DNA of 64,000 bases from assembly GCF_020782245.1 (NCBI RefSeq), contig NZ_JAJGNP010000011.1, positions 61,815 to 125,814 on the forward strand. The letters are read 5' to 3'. Made by a program: the position numbers and the translations under genes. The stretch comes from Sphingobium soli. Lineage in GTDB: Bacteria > Pseudomonadota > Alphaproteobacteria > Sphingomonadales > Sphingomonadaceae. Every line of letters begins with the position of its first letter. Positions within the stretch are counted from its first letter, which is position 1. A model generated the notes under the pieces. That model had not been told where the DNA came from, ran no database searches, and worked only from the letters and a program-made list of their open reading frames with translations. Below are positions 48,574 through 57,681 of the stretch, piece by piece.

Positions 48574-50498
48574 GCCACCGCCCTCCGACTACGCCATTTC
48601 ACCAGCCATCCGCGCCGTTCGTGCCCGACCAGCGCCAGCGCGCCACCCAAGGCGATCAGCACGCCGCCAAACCAGATCAACGTCACAAACGGTTTCCACC
48701 AGATGCGCAGCTGCCAGCGGCCGCCTTCAACCTCTTCGCCCAGCACGACATAGAGCTGGCCATCCCACTGCGTCAGCAACGCCGCTTCGCTCGTGGTGGT
48801 CGGTGGCGACGTGAAGAAACGGGACTGGGGGCGCATCATCACCGCGCGCCCGCCGCGATCGACCGCCATATCCGCTTGCAGCGCCGTCCAATTGTCGCCA
48901 GCCAGCGGCATGATTTTAACGAAGCGCAGCGTCCAACCGGCCGTGCGAATCGCTTCCCCCGGTCGCGCCGCGACCAGTTTTTCAACCGTGAAGGCCGAAT
49001 CGCATGCCATGCCCGCCAGGCTGACAGCGCAGCCCAAATGGGCGATCACCATACCCCAGGTGAACAAAGGGGTACGCAGCAGCTTGCGCTTCCAGAGCGG
49101 CGCTAAGCTCGCAATGCCGACACCAATGGCGACAGTCAGCCCGAAAAAGGGCAGCGGGCCGATCCGCCCCCACGCGACTGCCGCTATGAACACGGCTGCC
49201 ATCGCACCACCCGTCGCCGGTATGACCAGACGCCTGCCCACCGCCGGCAGCCGATCGCGCCGCCAACGGGTCAGCGGCCCTACCGCCATTGCGATCATCA
49301 ACGTCAGCGCGATCGGCCCGGCGATCCGGTCGAAATAGGGCGCACCCACCGAAACCTTATGGCCAAAGGCTTCGGTCATCAGGGGGTAGAGTGTCCCGAT
49401 AAGCACGATCCCCAAAATCACCGACAGCAGGAGATTGTTCACCACCAGCAGCGTTTCACGACTGACCAGTTCGAACGGCGCACCTTCCCGCACCGACCCG
49501 ATGCGCCAGCCAAACAGCGCCAACGCGCCGCCGATATAGACAGCGAGTAGCGCGAGGATGAAGCTGCCCCGCTCGGGATCGACGGCGAACGCGTGGACGC
49601 TCGTCAAGATGCCCGACCGCACCAGGAATGTGCCGACCATCGACATGGAGAAGGCGACCACCGCCAGCATGATGGTCCACGCGCGCAGGCCATCGCGCGT
49701 CGCCAATACCGTGACGCTGTGCAGCAAGGCCGTGGCCGCCAGCCATGGCATCAGCGAGGCATTTTCCACCGGGTCCCAGAACCACCAGCCGCCCCAGCCC
49801 AGCTCATAATAAGCCCAATAGCTGCCCGCCGTGATGCCGAGCGTCAGCAATATCCATGCGCCCAATACCCAGGGACGCATCGCCCGCGCGAAGGCAGCAT
49901 CGACCGCGCGGGTCAGCAACGCGCCGACCGCGAAGGAAAAGGCGACCGACAGGCCGACATAGCCGAGGTAAAGCGTAGGCGGATGGAAGGCGAGACCGGG
50001 GTCCTGCAACAGCGGATTGAGGCCCTGGCCGTCAGGCGGCGGCGGGTCGACTCGCGCGAAGGGATTGGACGAAAACAGCAGGAAGGCGTAGAAACCCAAG
50101 GAAATGGCCGCTTGCGCGCCCAATGTCGCCATATGCGTATCGCGCCGCAAGGCCCGCTCGAACAGGGCGACGGCGCCGCCCGCCACGCCCATCACCGCGA
50201 CCCACAGCAGCATCGACCCTTCATGATTGCCCCAGGTGCCTGCGAATTTGTATAGCCAGGGCTTGGCCGAATGGCTGTTCATCGCGACCAGCAGCACCGA
50301 CATGTCCGACCGCAGGAAAAGGGTGATGAGCAGCGCGAAGGCAAGCGCCGTCAGCACGCCCTGCGCGACCGCGACCGGACGCATGGCAGCCAGCAATTCC
50401 ACCTTGCCGCCTTTCAGGCCCGCGAAAGCGAGGAACAGCTGAAGCAGCGCGAGGGACGCGGCGAGCCAGAGGGCGATAAGACCGGCTTCCGCGATCAA
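48570..50498 (-). CDS. ccmF: Haem lyase CcmF
   Basis: A 642-residue membrane protein with about 14-15 helices. The tryptophan-rich haem-handling motif is 'ELGWGGWWFWDPVENASL', and 'WGNHEGSMLLWV' is the second conserved loop. A large periplasmic loop occupies the C-terminal third. CcmF attaches haem delivered by CcmE to apocytochrome c, working with CcmH and CcmI. Start and stop overlap ccmE and ccmG by 4 bp each. Confidence 0.96.
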   Translation of the reverse strand: MIAEAGLIALWLAASLALLQLFLAFAGLKGGKVELLAAMRPVAVAQGVLTALAFALLITLFLRSDMSVLLVAMNSHSAKPWLYKFAGTWGNHEGSMLLWVAVMGVAGGAVALFERALRRDTHMATLGAQAAISLGFYAFLLFSSNPFARVDPPPPDGQGLNPLLQDPGLAFHPPTLYLGYVGLSVAFSFAVGALLTRAVDAAFARAMRPWVLGAWILLTLGITAGSYWAYYELGWGGWWFWDPVENASLMPWLAATALLHSVTVLATRDGLRAWTIMLAVVAFSMSMVGTFLVRSGILTSVHAFAVDPERGSFILALLAVYIGGALALFGWRIGSVREGAPFELVSRETLLVVNNLLLSVILGIVLIGTLYPLMTEAFGHKVSVGAPYFDRIAGPIALTLMIAMAVGPLTRWRRDRLPAVGRRLVIPATGGAMAAVFIAAVAWGRIGPLPFFGLTVAIGVGIASLAPLWKRKLLRTPLFTWGMVIAHLGCAVSLAGMACDSAFTVEKLVAARPGEAIRTAGWTLRFVKIMPLAGDNWTALQADMAVDRGGRAVMMRPQSRFFTSPPTTTSEAALLTQWDGQLYVVLGEEVEGGRWQLRIWWKPFVTLIWFGGVLIALGGALALVGHERRGWLVKWRSRRAVA

Positions 50499-50941
50499 GG
50501 CTTCACCTTCAGCTGATGCGTGGTTTCATTATACTGCATCCCCTCCAGTTCCCGCGGCATATAGCGTTCGTCATGCTTGGCGAGCAGATTGGTCGCGACG
50601 AAGGTTCCCTGGTTGTCGAAGGCGCCTTCCGCAACGACCCCGCTGCCCTCCTTGAACAGGTCGGGCGCGATGCCGCTAAAGGTCGCCGGCACCGTTGCCT
50701 TCCCATCGGTGACATCGAACCGGATGGTGACGCCATCGGCTGCCCGCTTCAGGCTTCCCTTCACCACCATGCCGCCCAGCCGGATCGCGCGGCCCGGCTC
50801 CACGCCCTTGGCCTCGACGTCGGCGGGCGCATAAAAATAGGCGGCTTCGTCCTTGAGCGCCGACGCGGCGAGCAACCCCGCGCCGACGATTGCAGCCAGC
50901 GCAACAAGCGCCAGCATCAGCCTTTGATGCTTTGCCTTCAT
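50495..50941 (-). CDS. ccmE: Haem chaperone CcmE
   Basis: A 148-residue periplasmic haem carrier with one N-terminal membrane anchor ('LMLALVALAAIVGAGLLAAS') and an OB-fold. The covalent haem-binding histidine is in 'LLAKHDERYMPRE', with the usual Tyr four residues later. It takes haem from CcmC and hands it to CcmF. Its ATG overlaps the stop of the small ccmD gene. Confidence 0.96.
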   Translation of the reverse strand: MKAKHQRLMLALVALAAIVGAGLLAASALKDEAAYFYAPADVEAKGVEPGRAIRLGGMVVKGSLKRAADGVTIRFDVTDGKATVPATFSGIAPDLFKEGSGVVAEGAFDNQGTFVATNLLAKHDERYMPRELEGMQYNETTHQLKVKP

Positions 50942-51069
50942 GGTCTGTCCGACAGCCGTTCCGCTGCGCGTTCAGCGCACGCCATCGCGCGCCAGTTTAG
51001 GAAACTCATGACAATTGTCGCGATCGCCGTCACGGCATAGGCGGCAATCACGAAGGCCCACTGGTTCAT
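50938..51069 (-). CDS. ccmD: Haem exporter protein CcmD (43 residues)
   Basis: A short gene between ccmC and ccmE. Its 43-residue product is 'MNQWAFVIAAYAVTAIATIV' followed by 'MSFLNWRAMACAERAAERLS' and 'DRP': a single membrane helix with a charged C-terminal tail, exactly the CcmD pattern. CcmD releases holo-CcmE from the CcmABC complex. Its ATG lies 1 bp after the ccmC stop (TAA) with GAGAGGATAAA upstream, and its TGA overlaps the ccmE ATG. Confidence 0.88.
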   Translation of the reverse strand: MNQWAFVIAAYAVTAIATIVMSFLNWRAMACAERAAERLSDRP

Positions 51070-51070
51070 T

Positions 51071-51793
51071 TTATCCTCTCGCCAGACGCTGCATCCGCGC
51101 CTCAACCTTGTTCTGCGCCAGGATCGCGCGCATCCGCATCAGCACGATCGCGCCGAACCAGAGGGAGAAGCCCAGCAAAGTCAGGCCCAAAGGCCACAGC
51201 AGCGCCGTTTCGATGGTAGAGCCACGCATCGTGATGCTCGGCCCTTGGTGCAGGCTGTTCCACCACACCACGGATCGGTTGATGATAGGAATGTTGACCG
51301 CGCCGACCAGTCCAAAGATCGCGGTCACGCTGCTGACGCCGCCCTGCCCGTCGCGGGCGCTGGCATTGGCCAGCGCGATATAGCCCAGATAGAGGAACAG
51401 CAGCACCAGCATGGATGTCATGCGCCCGTCCCATTCCCACCAGGTGCCCCAGGTCGGCCGCCCCCAGATGGAGCCGGTCGCCAGGCAGATGGCCGTGAAC
51501 AGGGCGCCGGGCGCCGCGATCGCCCGCCCCGCTATGGCTGCAAGCGGATGTCGCCAAACCAGCTGCATCAGAGCGGCAAGGGCGATACCCGTCCAGCCGC
51601 CCATGCCCAGCCATGCGGCAGGGACATGGATATAGAGAATGCGTACCGTCTGTCCTTGAAGATAATCGGCCGGCGTCACCAGCAGTCCGCAAACCGCGCC
51701 GATCAGGATCAGCATCAGTCCGGGCCAGAACAGCCACAGCGTTAATGGACGCGCGATCTTCAAGAAGCGGGCTGGGTTGGCGAAACGATGCAT
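51071..51793 (-). CDS. ccmC: Haem exporter/handling protein CcmC
   Basis: A 240-residue protein with six membrane helices. The tryptophan motif is 'RPTWGTWWEWDGRMTS' and the haem-ligating histidines lie in 'YIHVPAAWLG' and 'WNSLHQGPSI'. It loads haem onto CcmE. It is the first gene of the run ccmC-D-E-F-G-H-I; the ABC partners ccmA and ccmB, which often precede it, are not here. Divergent from purF with 202 bp between starts. Confidence 0.96.
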   Translation of the reverse strand: MHRFANPARFLKIARPLTLWLFWPGLMLILIGAVCGLLVTPADYLQGQTVRILYIHVPAAWLGMGGWTGIALAALMQLVWRHPLAAIAGRAIAAPGALFTAICLATGSIWGRPTWGTWWEWDGRMTSMLVLLFLYLGYIALANASARDGQGGVSSVTAIFGLVGAVNIPIINRSVVWWNSLHQGPSITMRGSTIETALLWPLGLTLLGFSLWFGAIVLMRMRAILAQNKVEARMQRLARG

Positions 51794-51995
51794 CAGGGCT
51801 GCGTGTGTAGCTGCGCCGAACGGACTGCGCCAGTAGGGCTTTTTGCCGATAGCGCAGAGCGAGAAACGCAGCGTTGTTGGCGTTTAGCCGGTTTTTTGTG
51901 ACAAGGAGGCGACAAACCGCCCTCAAGCGACTATATGCGCGCTCAAAGGCGGCCCGGACGGGCGGCAAGAACGGCAACGGAACCGGTTCGCACCC

Positions 51996-53456
51996 ATGAT
52001 CACGACAAATCCCTTCGACGACGACAAGTTGCGCGAGGAATGCGGCATTTTCGGCGTCTCGCGCGCGGAAACGGCCTCCGCTATCGTCGCGCTCGGCCTC
52101 CACGCGCTCCAGCATCGCGGCCAGGAGGCCGCCGGCATCACCAGCTGGGACGGCCACGAATTCCATACCCATCGGGCGATGGGGCATGTCGCGGGGAATT
52201 TCGACCGCGACGATGTGATTCGCAGCCTCCCGGGCGAGAGCGCCTGCGGCCATGTTCGCTATTCCACCACCGGCGAAACATCGCTGCGCAACGTGCAGCC
52301 GCTATATGCCGAACTCAATTCCGGCGGCTTCTCCGTGGCGCATAACGGCAATATCTCCAACGCGATGAAGTTGCGCCGCGAATTGATTCGTCGCGGCTCT
52401 ATCTTCCAGTCGACGTCCGACACCGAAGTCATCATCCATCTCGTGGCCACGTCCAGCTACCGGACGCTGCTGGACAAATTCATCGACGCCCTCAAGCAGG
52501 TGGAAGGCGCCTATTCGCTGATCGTCATGACGCCCGAAGGCATGATCGCTTGCCGTGATCCGCTGGGCATCCGCCCGCTGGTCATGGGCACGCTGGGCGA
52601 CGCAACCATCTTCGCATCGGAAACGGTGGCGCTCGATGTGGTGGGCGCGGATTATGTCCGCACCGTCGAACCGGGCGAGTTGGTCATCGTCACCAACAGT
52701 GGTGAAATCCGGTCCCACCGCCCCTTCGGCGAAACCCATGCACGCCCCTGCATCTTCGAGCATGTCTATTTCAGCAGGCCCGATTCGATCGTGGACGGCT
52801 CCAGCGTCTATTCGGTGCGCAAGGCGATTGGCGCGCAGCTGGCGATCGAAAACCCCGTCGAGGCCGATTACGTCATCCCCGTGCCTGATAGCGGCGTGCC
52901 TGCCGCCATTGGCTATGCCCAGGAATCGGGCATTCCGTTTGAACTGGGCATCATCCGGTCGCACTATATCGGCCGCACCTTCATCCAGCCGGGCGATAAG
53001 GTCCGTCACTTGGGCGTGAAGCTCAAGCACAATGCCAATCGCGCGCTGATCGCGGGCAAGCGCATCGTGCTGATCGACGATTCGATCGTACGCGGCACCA
53101 CCTCGCTCAAGATCGTGCAGATGATGCGTGAGGCCGGCGCTGCCGAAGTTCATATGCGCATCGCATCGCCGCCGACCAAGCATAGCTGCTTCTATGGCGT
53201 AGACACGCCTGAGCGCACCAAGCTGCTCGCCCACCGGCTCGACATTGGCGGCATGCAGGACTTCATTCACGCCGACAGCCTGTCCTTCATCTCGATCGAC
53301 GGCCTGTACAAGGCATTGGGCGAAGCGAAGCGGGCCGACATACGGCCGCAATATTGCGACGCCTGCTTCACCGGCGATTATCCGACCACGCTGACCGATC
53401 AGGACGAAGCGGTGGTTCAGAACCAGTTCGAACTGCTGGCCGAACGGGTCGTCTGA
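51996..53456 (+). CDS. purF: Amidophosphoribosyltransferase
   Basis: A 486-residue enzyme that makes phosphoribosylamine from PRPP and glutamine, the first step of purine synthesis. The catalytic Cys16 in 'EECGIFGVS' follows a 15-residue propeptide; the PRPP loop is 'VLIDDSIVRGTTS'. Four cysteines match the ligands of the Bacillus-type [4Fe-4S] cluster: in 'RPCIFEHVYF', 'SCFYGVDTP' and the pair 'YCDACFTGDYP'. So this is the Fe-S, proteolytically processed form, not the E. coli type. A terminator follows. Confidence 0.97.
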   Translation: MITTNPFDDDKLREECGIFGVSRAETASAIVALGLHALQHRGQEAAGITSWDGHEFHTHRAMGHVAGNFDRDDVIRSLPGESACGHVRYSTTGETSLRNVQPLYAELNSGGFSVAHNGNISNAMKLRRELIRRGSIFQSTSDTEVIIHLVATSSYRTLLDKFIDALKQVEGAYSLIVMTPEGMIACRDPLGIRPLVMGTLGDATIFASETVALDVVGADYVRTVEPGELVIVTNSGEIRSHRPFGETHARPCIFEHVYFSRPDSIVDGSSVYSVRKAIGAQLAIENPVEADYVIPVPDSGVPAAIGYAQESGIPFELGIIRSHYIGRTFIQPGDKVRHLGVKLKHNANRALIAGKRIVLIDDSIVRGTTSLKIVQMMREAGAAEVHMRIASPPTKHSCFYGVDTPERTKLLAHRLDIGGMQDFIHADSLSFISIDGLYKALGEAKRADIRPQYCDACFTGDYPTTLTDQDEAVVQNQFELLAERVV

Positions 53457-53464
53457 CACGCGTA

Positions 53465-53498
53465 AAGGGGCAGCCTCGCCATGGCCGCCCCTTCTTTC
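53465..53498 (+). terminator. Rho-independent terminator after purF
   Basis: AAGGGGC (53465-53471) pairs with GCCCCTT (53487-53493), with further inner pairing, followed by CTTTCC. It begins 9 bp after the purF stop and partly insulates the downstream dehydrogenase gene. Confidence 0.6.
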
Positions 53499-53545
53499 CA
53501 AACAAATGACAAGTCCGGCCCCCGGTCGGCAATGACGGGAGTGCC

Positions 53546-54259
53546 ATGTCCAACCTTCCTCTTACCGGCAAGCTGGCACTCGTCACCGGCGCCAGTCGGG
53601 GCATTGGCGCCGCTACGGCCGAAGCGCTTGCCAAGGCAGGCGCGCACGTCATTTTGACCGCGCGAACGCCCGGCGCGCTGGAGGAAGTGGAAGAGCGTAT
53701 CCATGCCACCGGCGGCAGCGCGACTATCGCGCCACTGGACCTGATCGACGGCGACAGCATCGGCCGCCTGGCGCAGGCGATCGGGGGCCGCTGGTCCGCG
53801 CTGGATATCATGGTCCTGAATGCTGCGACGCTGGGGTCGCTGGCTGCTGTGCAGGCGATCGACGCTAAGGAATTTGCGCGCCTGCTGACGCTCAATATCG
53901 CCGCACCTCAGGCATTGATCGCAGCGTTCGATTCCATGCTACGCGCAAGCAGCGACGCGCGCGTCGTCGCATTGACATCCTCGGTCGGAACGGCGCCGCG
54001 CGCCTATTGGGGCGCCTATGGCGCGTCCAAGGCGGCGCTGGAGACGCTGATTGGCGCCTATGGAGAGGAAGTGCGGAACATTTCCGCTATCCGCACCCAT
54101 ATCGTCGATCCCGGCGCGACCCGCACGGCCATGCGCGCCCGCGCCTATCCCGGCGAAGATCCCGCCACGCTCAAAGGTCCCGAAACAGTGGCCGACGCCA
54201 TCGTCGATCTGGTGGTGCGCGATACGCCGACGGGCCACCGCATGCGCGTCGACGGCTGA
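53546..54259 (+). CDS. Short-chain dehydrogenase/reductase
   Basis: A 237-residue classical SDR enzyme. The cofactor motif is 'TGASRGIGAATAEAL' (Arg after Ser suggests NADP), 'LNAAT' is the NNAG-equivalent, the catalytic Ser is in 'LTSSVGTAPR' and Tyr/Lys in 'YGASK'. The substrate is unknown. Similar genes stand beside purF in other sphingomonads. It converges on the cyclopropane synthase gene with 3 bp between stops. Confidence 0.9.
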   Translation: MSNLPLTGKLALVTGASRGIGAATAEALAKAGAHVILTARTPGALEEVEERIHATGGSATIAPLDLIDGDSIGRLAQAIGGRWSALDIMVLNAATLGSLAAVQAIDAKEFARLLTLNIAAPQALIAAFDSMLRASSDARVVALTSSVGTAPRAYWGAYGASKAALETLIGAYGEEVRNISAIRTHIVDPGATRTAMRARAYPGEDPATLKGPETVADAIVDLVVRDTPTGHRMRVDG

Positions 54260-54262
54260 GCG

Positions 54263-55528
54263 TTACGCAGGCTTCACCAATGTCACCTGCGCGACATCGA
54301 TGCCGCCGCCGCGAAACCCGCCCTCGCAATACATCAGATAATAGCGCCACAACGCAACGAAATGCTGGTCAAAACCGGCTGGCAGCCGTCCTTCTTCAAT
54401 GGCGCGATCAAAGCACTGCCGCCAACGGCGCAGCGTTTCGGCATAATGTAGGCCGAACCTGCGTTCGTCGCGCCATTCAAGCCCCATCTCCTGCGCAATG
54501 CGCCGGAAACGGCTTTCCGAAATCAGCATGCCGCCGGGAAAGATATAGGTCTGGATGAAATCGACGCCGCGCGCATAGCGCTCGAAAATCGCGTCGTCGA
54601 TCAGGATATACTGGATCGCAGCGCGGCCGCCAGGTTTCAGAAGCCGATAAATGGCTGCAAGATAATCGGGCCAGTAACGCTGCCCCACCGCCTCCACCAT
54701 CTCGACGCTGGCAATGCCGTCATAGATGCCCCTCGCGTCGCGATAATCCATCAACTCCACGCTGGCCCCTGACCCCAGCCGGTCGCGGGCATAGTCGGCC
54801 TGCTCGCTCGACAGCGTCAGGCCAGTGTAGCGCAGCGCTCGCCGTTCCATTGCCCGCTCCGCCAGCCCGCCCCAACCGCATCCAATTTCCAGCAATGCAT
54901 CGCCATCCTTGAGGGTCAGGCGATCGAGTATGGCATCAACCTTGCGTCTCTGCGCGGCTTCCAACGGCTCCAACCAATTGTCCGTATCGGCGAACAAGCC
55001 ACTGGAATAATGCATGTCTTCATCCAGCCAAGGCTGGTAGAAATCATTGCCCAGATCATAATGAAAGGCGATATTGTGCCGTGACCCCGCCCTGCTGTTG
55101 CGGCGCAGCCAGTGCCATATGCGGCCAATCCATCGGGTTGGCCCACGCGGCCTGGCAAGCTGGCCCAGGCTGACGGCATTGCGCATGAAAAGGGCAAAGA
55201 GCGGCACCGGATCAGGACTGGCCCATTCACCCGCAGCCCAGGCGCGATACCAGCCCGCCGAGCCGCCGGTCGCCAATCGCACCAGAGCGCGCCAGCTATG
55301 CAGATGAACGACGCAATCGGGTCCTGCCGCCCGACCGCCCAGCAGTCGGCGCGTACCATCCGGCAGGTCTGCTTCCAGTGATCCCGCCTCAAGACCCTGG
55401 TCGATCCGATTCAGCATCTGATGAAACAGGGGCGCAATCCAACGAGAGATGCCGGCGCTCCCCGTAATGCGGGATTGCCTGAAGACGGACGGGGCCTGTC
55501 GGCCGCGGCGGGGATCGGTCGCGTTCAT
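54263..55528 (-). CDS. Cyclopropane-fatty-acyl-phospholipid synthase family protein
   Basis: A 421-residue SAM-dependent methyltransferase of the CFA synthase family. An N-terminal lipid-binding region is followed by 'NIAFHYDLGNDFYQPWLDED' and 'MHYSSGLF' and the SAM motif 'LLEIGCGWGGLAERA', then 'VEMVEAVGQRYWPDYL' and 'YIFPGGML'. It would add a methylene bridge to unsaturated acyl chains of membrane lipids. The ATG at 55528 has AGGA about nine bases before it; an ATG at 55552 is a weaker option. It directly follows the photolyase gene (37 bp), a known pairing of phr and cfa-type genes, so co-expression under light or oxidative stress is possible. Confidence 0.92.
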   Translation of the reverse strand: MNATDPRRGRQAPSVFRQSRITGSAGISRWIAPLFHQMLNRIDQGLEAGSLEADLPDGTRRLLGGRAAGPDCVVHLHSWRALVRLATGGSAGWYRAWAAGEWASPDPVPLFALFMRNAVSLGQLARPRGPTRWIGRIWHWLRRNSRAGSRHNIAFHYDLGNDFYQPWLDEDMHYSSGLFADTDNWLEPLEAAQRRKVDAILDRLTLKDGDALLEIGCGWGGLAERAMERRALRYTGLTLSSEQADYARDRLGSGASVELMDYRDARGIYDGIASVEMVEAVGQRYWPDYLAAIYRLLKPGGRAAIQYILIDDAIFERYARGVDFIQTYIFPGGMLISESRFRRIAQEMGLEWRDERRFGLHYAETLRRWRQCFDRAIEEGRLPAGFDQHFVALWRYYLMYCEGGFRGGGIDVAQVTLVKPA

Positions 55529-55564
55529 GGCTGCGATCCTGCCGCAAGCCATCGCGCGCTGCAA

Positions 55565-56941
55565 TCATCCCTTGATGCGACGATAGGCCGCCAGCGCGCG
55601 TTCGCGCCCCGCCTTGTGGCCTATGATTTTGGCTGGATAATCGTCCGGCCGGGCGTCATGGGCATCGGGATCATGAATGACCTCATTCGACAAGGCGGCC
55701 AATTCCGGCACCCATTGGCGAATATAATCGCCTGCATTGAACTTTTCGGACTGGGTCAGCGGCGCCATGATACGGCTGAACATATTGGCGTCGATCCCGC
55801 TGCCGGCGACCCACTGCCAATTGACGCTGTTATTGGCATAATCCGCGTCGACCAGCGTATCCCAGAACCATTTCGCGCCATGTCGCCAGTCGATCAGCAG
55901 ATGCTTGATCAGGAAGCTGGCCGCGATCATGCGCACACGGTTATGCATCCATCCAGTGGTCCATAATTGCCGCATGCCAGCGTCGACAATGGGATAGCCG
56001 GTGCGCCCCTTCTTCCAGGCGATGAAATCGCCCCGCGCCTCCCGCAAGTCTCGCCAATCCATCCGGTCGAAGTCATCGCGCGCATTTTTCGACCCATAGG
56101 CGGGCATCTCGCAAATTTGCGTATGGGTATAGTCCCGCCAGATCAGTTCTTTGAGGAATATCTCCGCGTCTGCGTTGGAAGCCGTCACCCGGTGCCAGAC
56201 ATAGGCAGGAGAGACTTCGCCATAGTGAAGATGAGGCGACAGGCGGGACGTCCCCTCGACCGAGGGCAGGTTGCGCCCGGTAGGATAATCCCCAACCTCG
56301 TCGATGAACGCGGCGACATTGGCCTGCGCGCCGTCCTCGCCGGGCGTCCAGTCCTTTTTGAAACCGCCGGCCCAGTCAGGCTTGGTGGGCAACAGGCCCC
56401 AATCGCTCAACCGGTCAGTTTCCGGCCAGGATTCCGGCGCGTCGATGATGGCGGGGGTCCGGTTCGGGGCTGCCGGCGGCATCTGTTCCATGACGGCGCG
56501 GGCGAACGGTGTATAGATTTTATAGATGCCCCCCGATCCTGTTCGCACCGCACCGGGCGGCAGCAGCAAGATGCCATCATGCAGGCAAAGGTCCAGCGCC
56601 TTGGCGACGGCCTTTTCCGCATTGCGCCACCAAGGTTCATAATGGTGCAGCGCATGGACGCGTCCCGCTCCGCATTCTTTCGCCAATGCCTGAAGCACAT
56701 CGGCGCTTTTGCCACGGCGCAGGGTCAGACGTGACCCCTTTTCCCGCAACGCCGTGTCCAGGCTAGCCAGACTATGGTGCAACCACCAGCGGGAGGCCCC
56801 GCCCATGGCCCATTGCCGCGGTGTATCGTCGTCCAGCACATAGACCGGGACAACCGGCCCCTCAGACGCTGCGGCGATAAGAGCGGCCTGATCGGAAAGG
56901 CGAAGATCCTGGCGGAACCAGAGCAGCACGGGAGCGGTCAT
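55565..56941 (-). CDS. phr: Deoxyribodipyrimidine photolyase (class I CPD)
   Basis: A 458-residue light-driven DNA-repair flavoprotein. The N-terminal Rossmann domain starts 'APVLLWFRQDLRLSDQAAL'; the C-terminal FAD domain contains 'SRLSPHLHYGEVSP', the FAD-contacting 'WMHNRVRMIAASFLIK' and 'WRHGAKWFWDTLVDADYANN', followed by 'NWQWVAGSG'. The Trp electron-transfer chain appears intact. It splits cyclobutane pyrimidine dimers. ATG at 56941 is chosen on the N-terminal strand and a GGAT just upstream. Confidence 0.95.
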   Translation of the reverse strand: MTAPVLLWFRQDLRLSDQAALIAAASEGPVVPVYVLDDDTPRQWAMGGASRWWLHHSLASLDTALREKGSRLTLRRGKSADVLQALAKECGAGRVHALHHYEPWWRNAEKAVAKALDLCLHDGILLLPPGAVRTGSGGIYKIYTPFARAVMEQMPPAAPNRTPAIIDAPESWPETDRLSDWGLLPTKPDWAGGFKKDWTPGEDGAQANVAAFIDEVGDYPTGRNLPSVEGTSRLSPHLHYGEVSPAYVWHRVTASNADAEIFLKELIWRDYTHTQICEMPAYGSKNARDDFDRMDWRDLREARGDFIAWKKGRTGYPIVDAGMRQLWTTGWMHNRVRMIAASFLIKHLLIDWRHGAKWFWDTLVDADYANNSVNWQWVAGSGIDANMFSRIMAPLTQSEKFNAGDYIRQWVPELAALSNEVIHDPDAHDARPDDYPAKIIGHKAGRERALAAYRRIKG

Positions 56942-57168
56942 TCGTATCCAATGCCGGGCAACATATCCCGGTTCCAAGCGTCCATTAGGGCAGCTTGTCG
57001 CAATTCGCCATGCGGGAGAGATGCGGGGCCGATTCGGCCCATGGACGGCGCCAGAAGCCCGGTTTATCGTCGCGCAGCGTCTTTGAGACGCCGAAGGCGG
57101 CCTTGAGGACGAGCCGTCAGGACTATGGCAACTGGGGACTTACGACTTTGGCGTCCAAGGAACAGGAA

Positions 57169-57627
57169 ATGGGGTATCGCCCCTGCGTCGGCATCATGCT
57201 CGTCAATACGGAAGGAAAGGTCTTTGTCGGCCAACGACTCGATAATGTCGTCGAGGCCTGGCAAATGCCGCAGGGTGGCATTGACGAGGGGGAAGATGCC
57301 AGGACAGCAGCGTTGCGCGAACTGCGCGAGGAAACGGGCATTGACCGCACGCATGTCGACATCATCGCCAAGGCGAAGGATGAGCATTTCTACGACCTGC
57401 CGCCCGAACTGATCGGAAAGCTTTGGGGCGGCAAATATCGCGGCCAGCGACAATATTGGTTCCTCGCCCGCTTTCTGGGACAGGACAGCGATATCGACAT
57501 CGCAACCGATCATCCCGAGTTCCGGGCCTGGAAATGGGCTGCGCCGGAAACGCTGCCGGACCTCATCGTCCCGTTCAAGCGCAAGCTCTATCGCGACATC
57601 GTGCAGGAATTCCGGGCGCTTATCTGA
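57169..57627 (+). CDS. rppH: RNA pyrophosphohydrolase, Nudix family
   Basis: A 152-residue Nudix hydrolase. The complete Nudix box G-x5-E-x7-R-E-U-x-E-E-x-G-U is 'GGIDEGEDARTAALRELREE' followed by TGI; 'MGYRPCVGIMLVNTEGKVF' and 'KYRGQRQYWFLARF' are RppH-specific. It removes pyrophosphate from 5'-triphosphate RNA (or cleaves dinucleoside polyphosphates), starting mRNA decay. The ATG at 57169 has AAGGAACAGG before it; longer frames upstream lack homology. The 227-bp gap to the divergent photolyase gene contains no gene. Confidence 0.93.
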   Translation: MGYRPCVGIMLVNTEGKVFVGQRLDNVVEAWQMPQGGIDEGEDARTAALRELREETGIDRTHVDIIAKAKDEHFYDLPPELIGKLWGGKYRGQRQYWFLARFLGQDSDIDIATDHPEFRAWKWAAPETLPDLIVPFKRKLYRDIVQEFRALI

Positions 57628-57681
57628 TCGATCCGCCGCTAAGGGGGTTAATTTTCGCTGTCGAGACGATATGAAGGCGCC

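Noticed and set aside
53415..53429. GTTC-N7-GTTC LexA-like motif
   Set aside because: It lies inside the purF coding region near its 3' end and encodes conserved residues; not in a promoter position for any gene.
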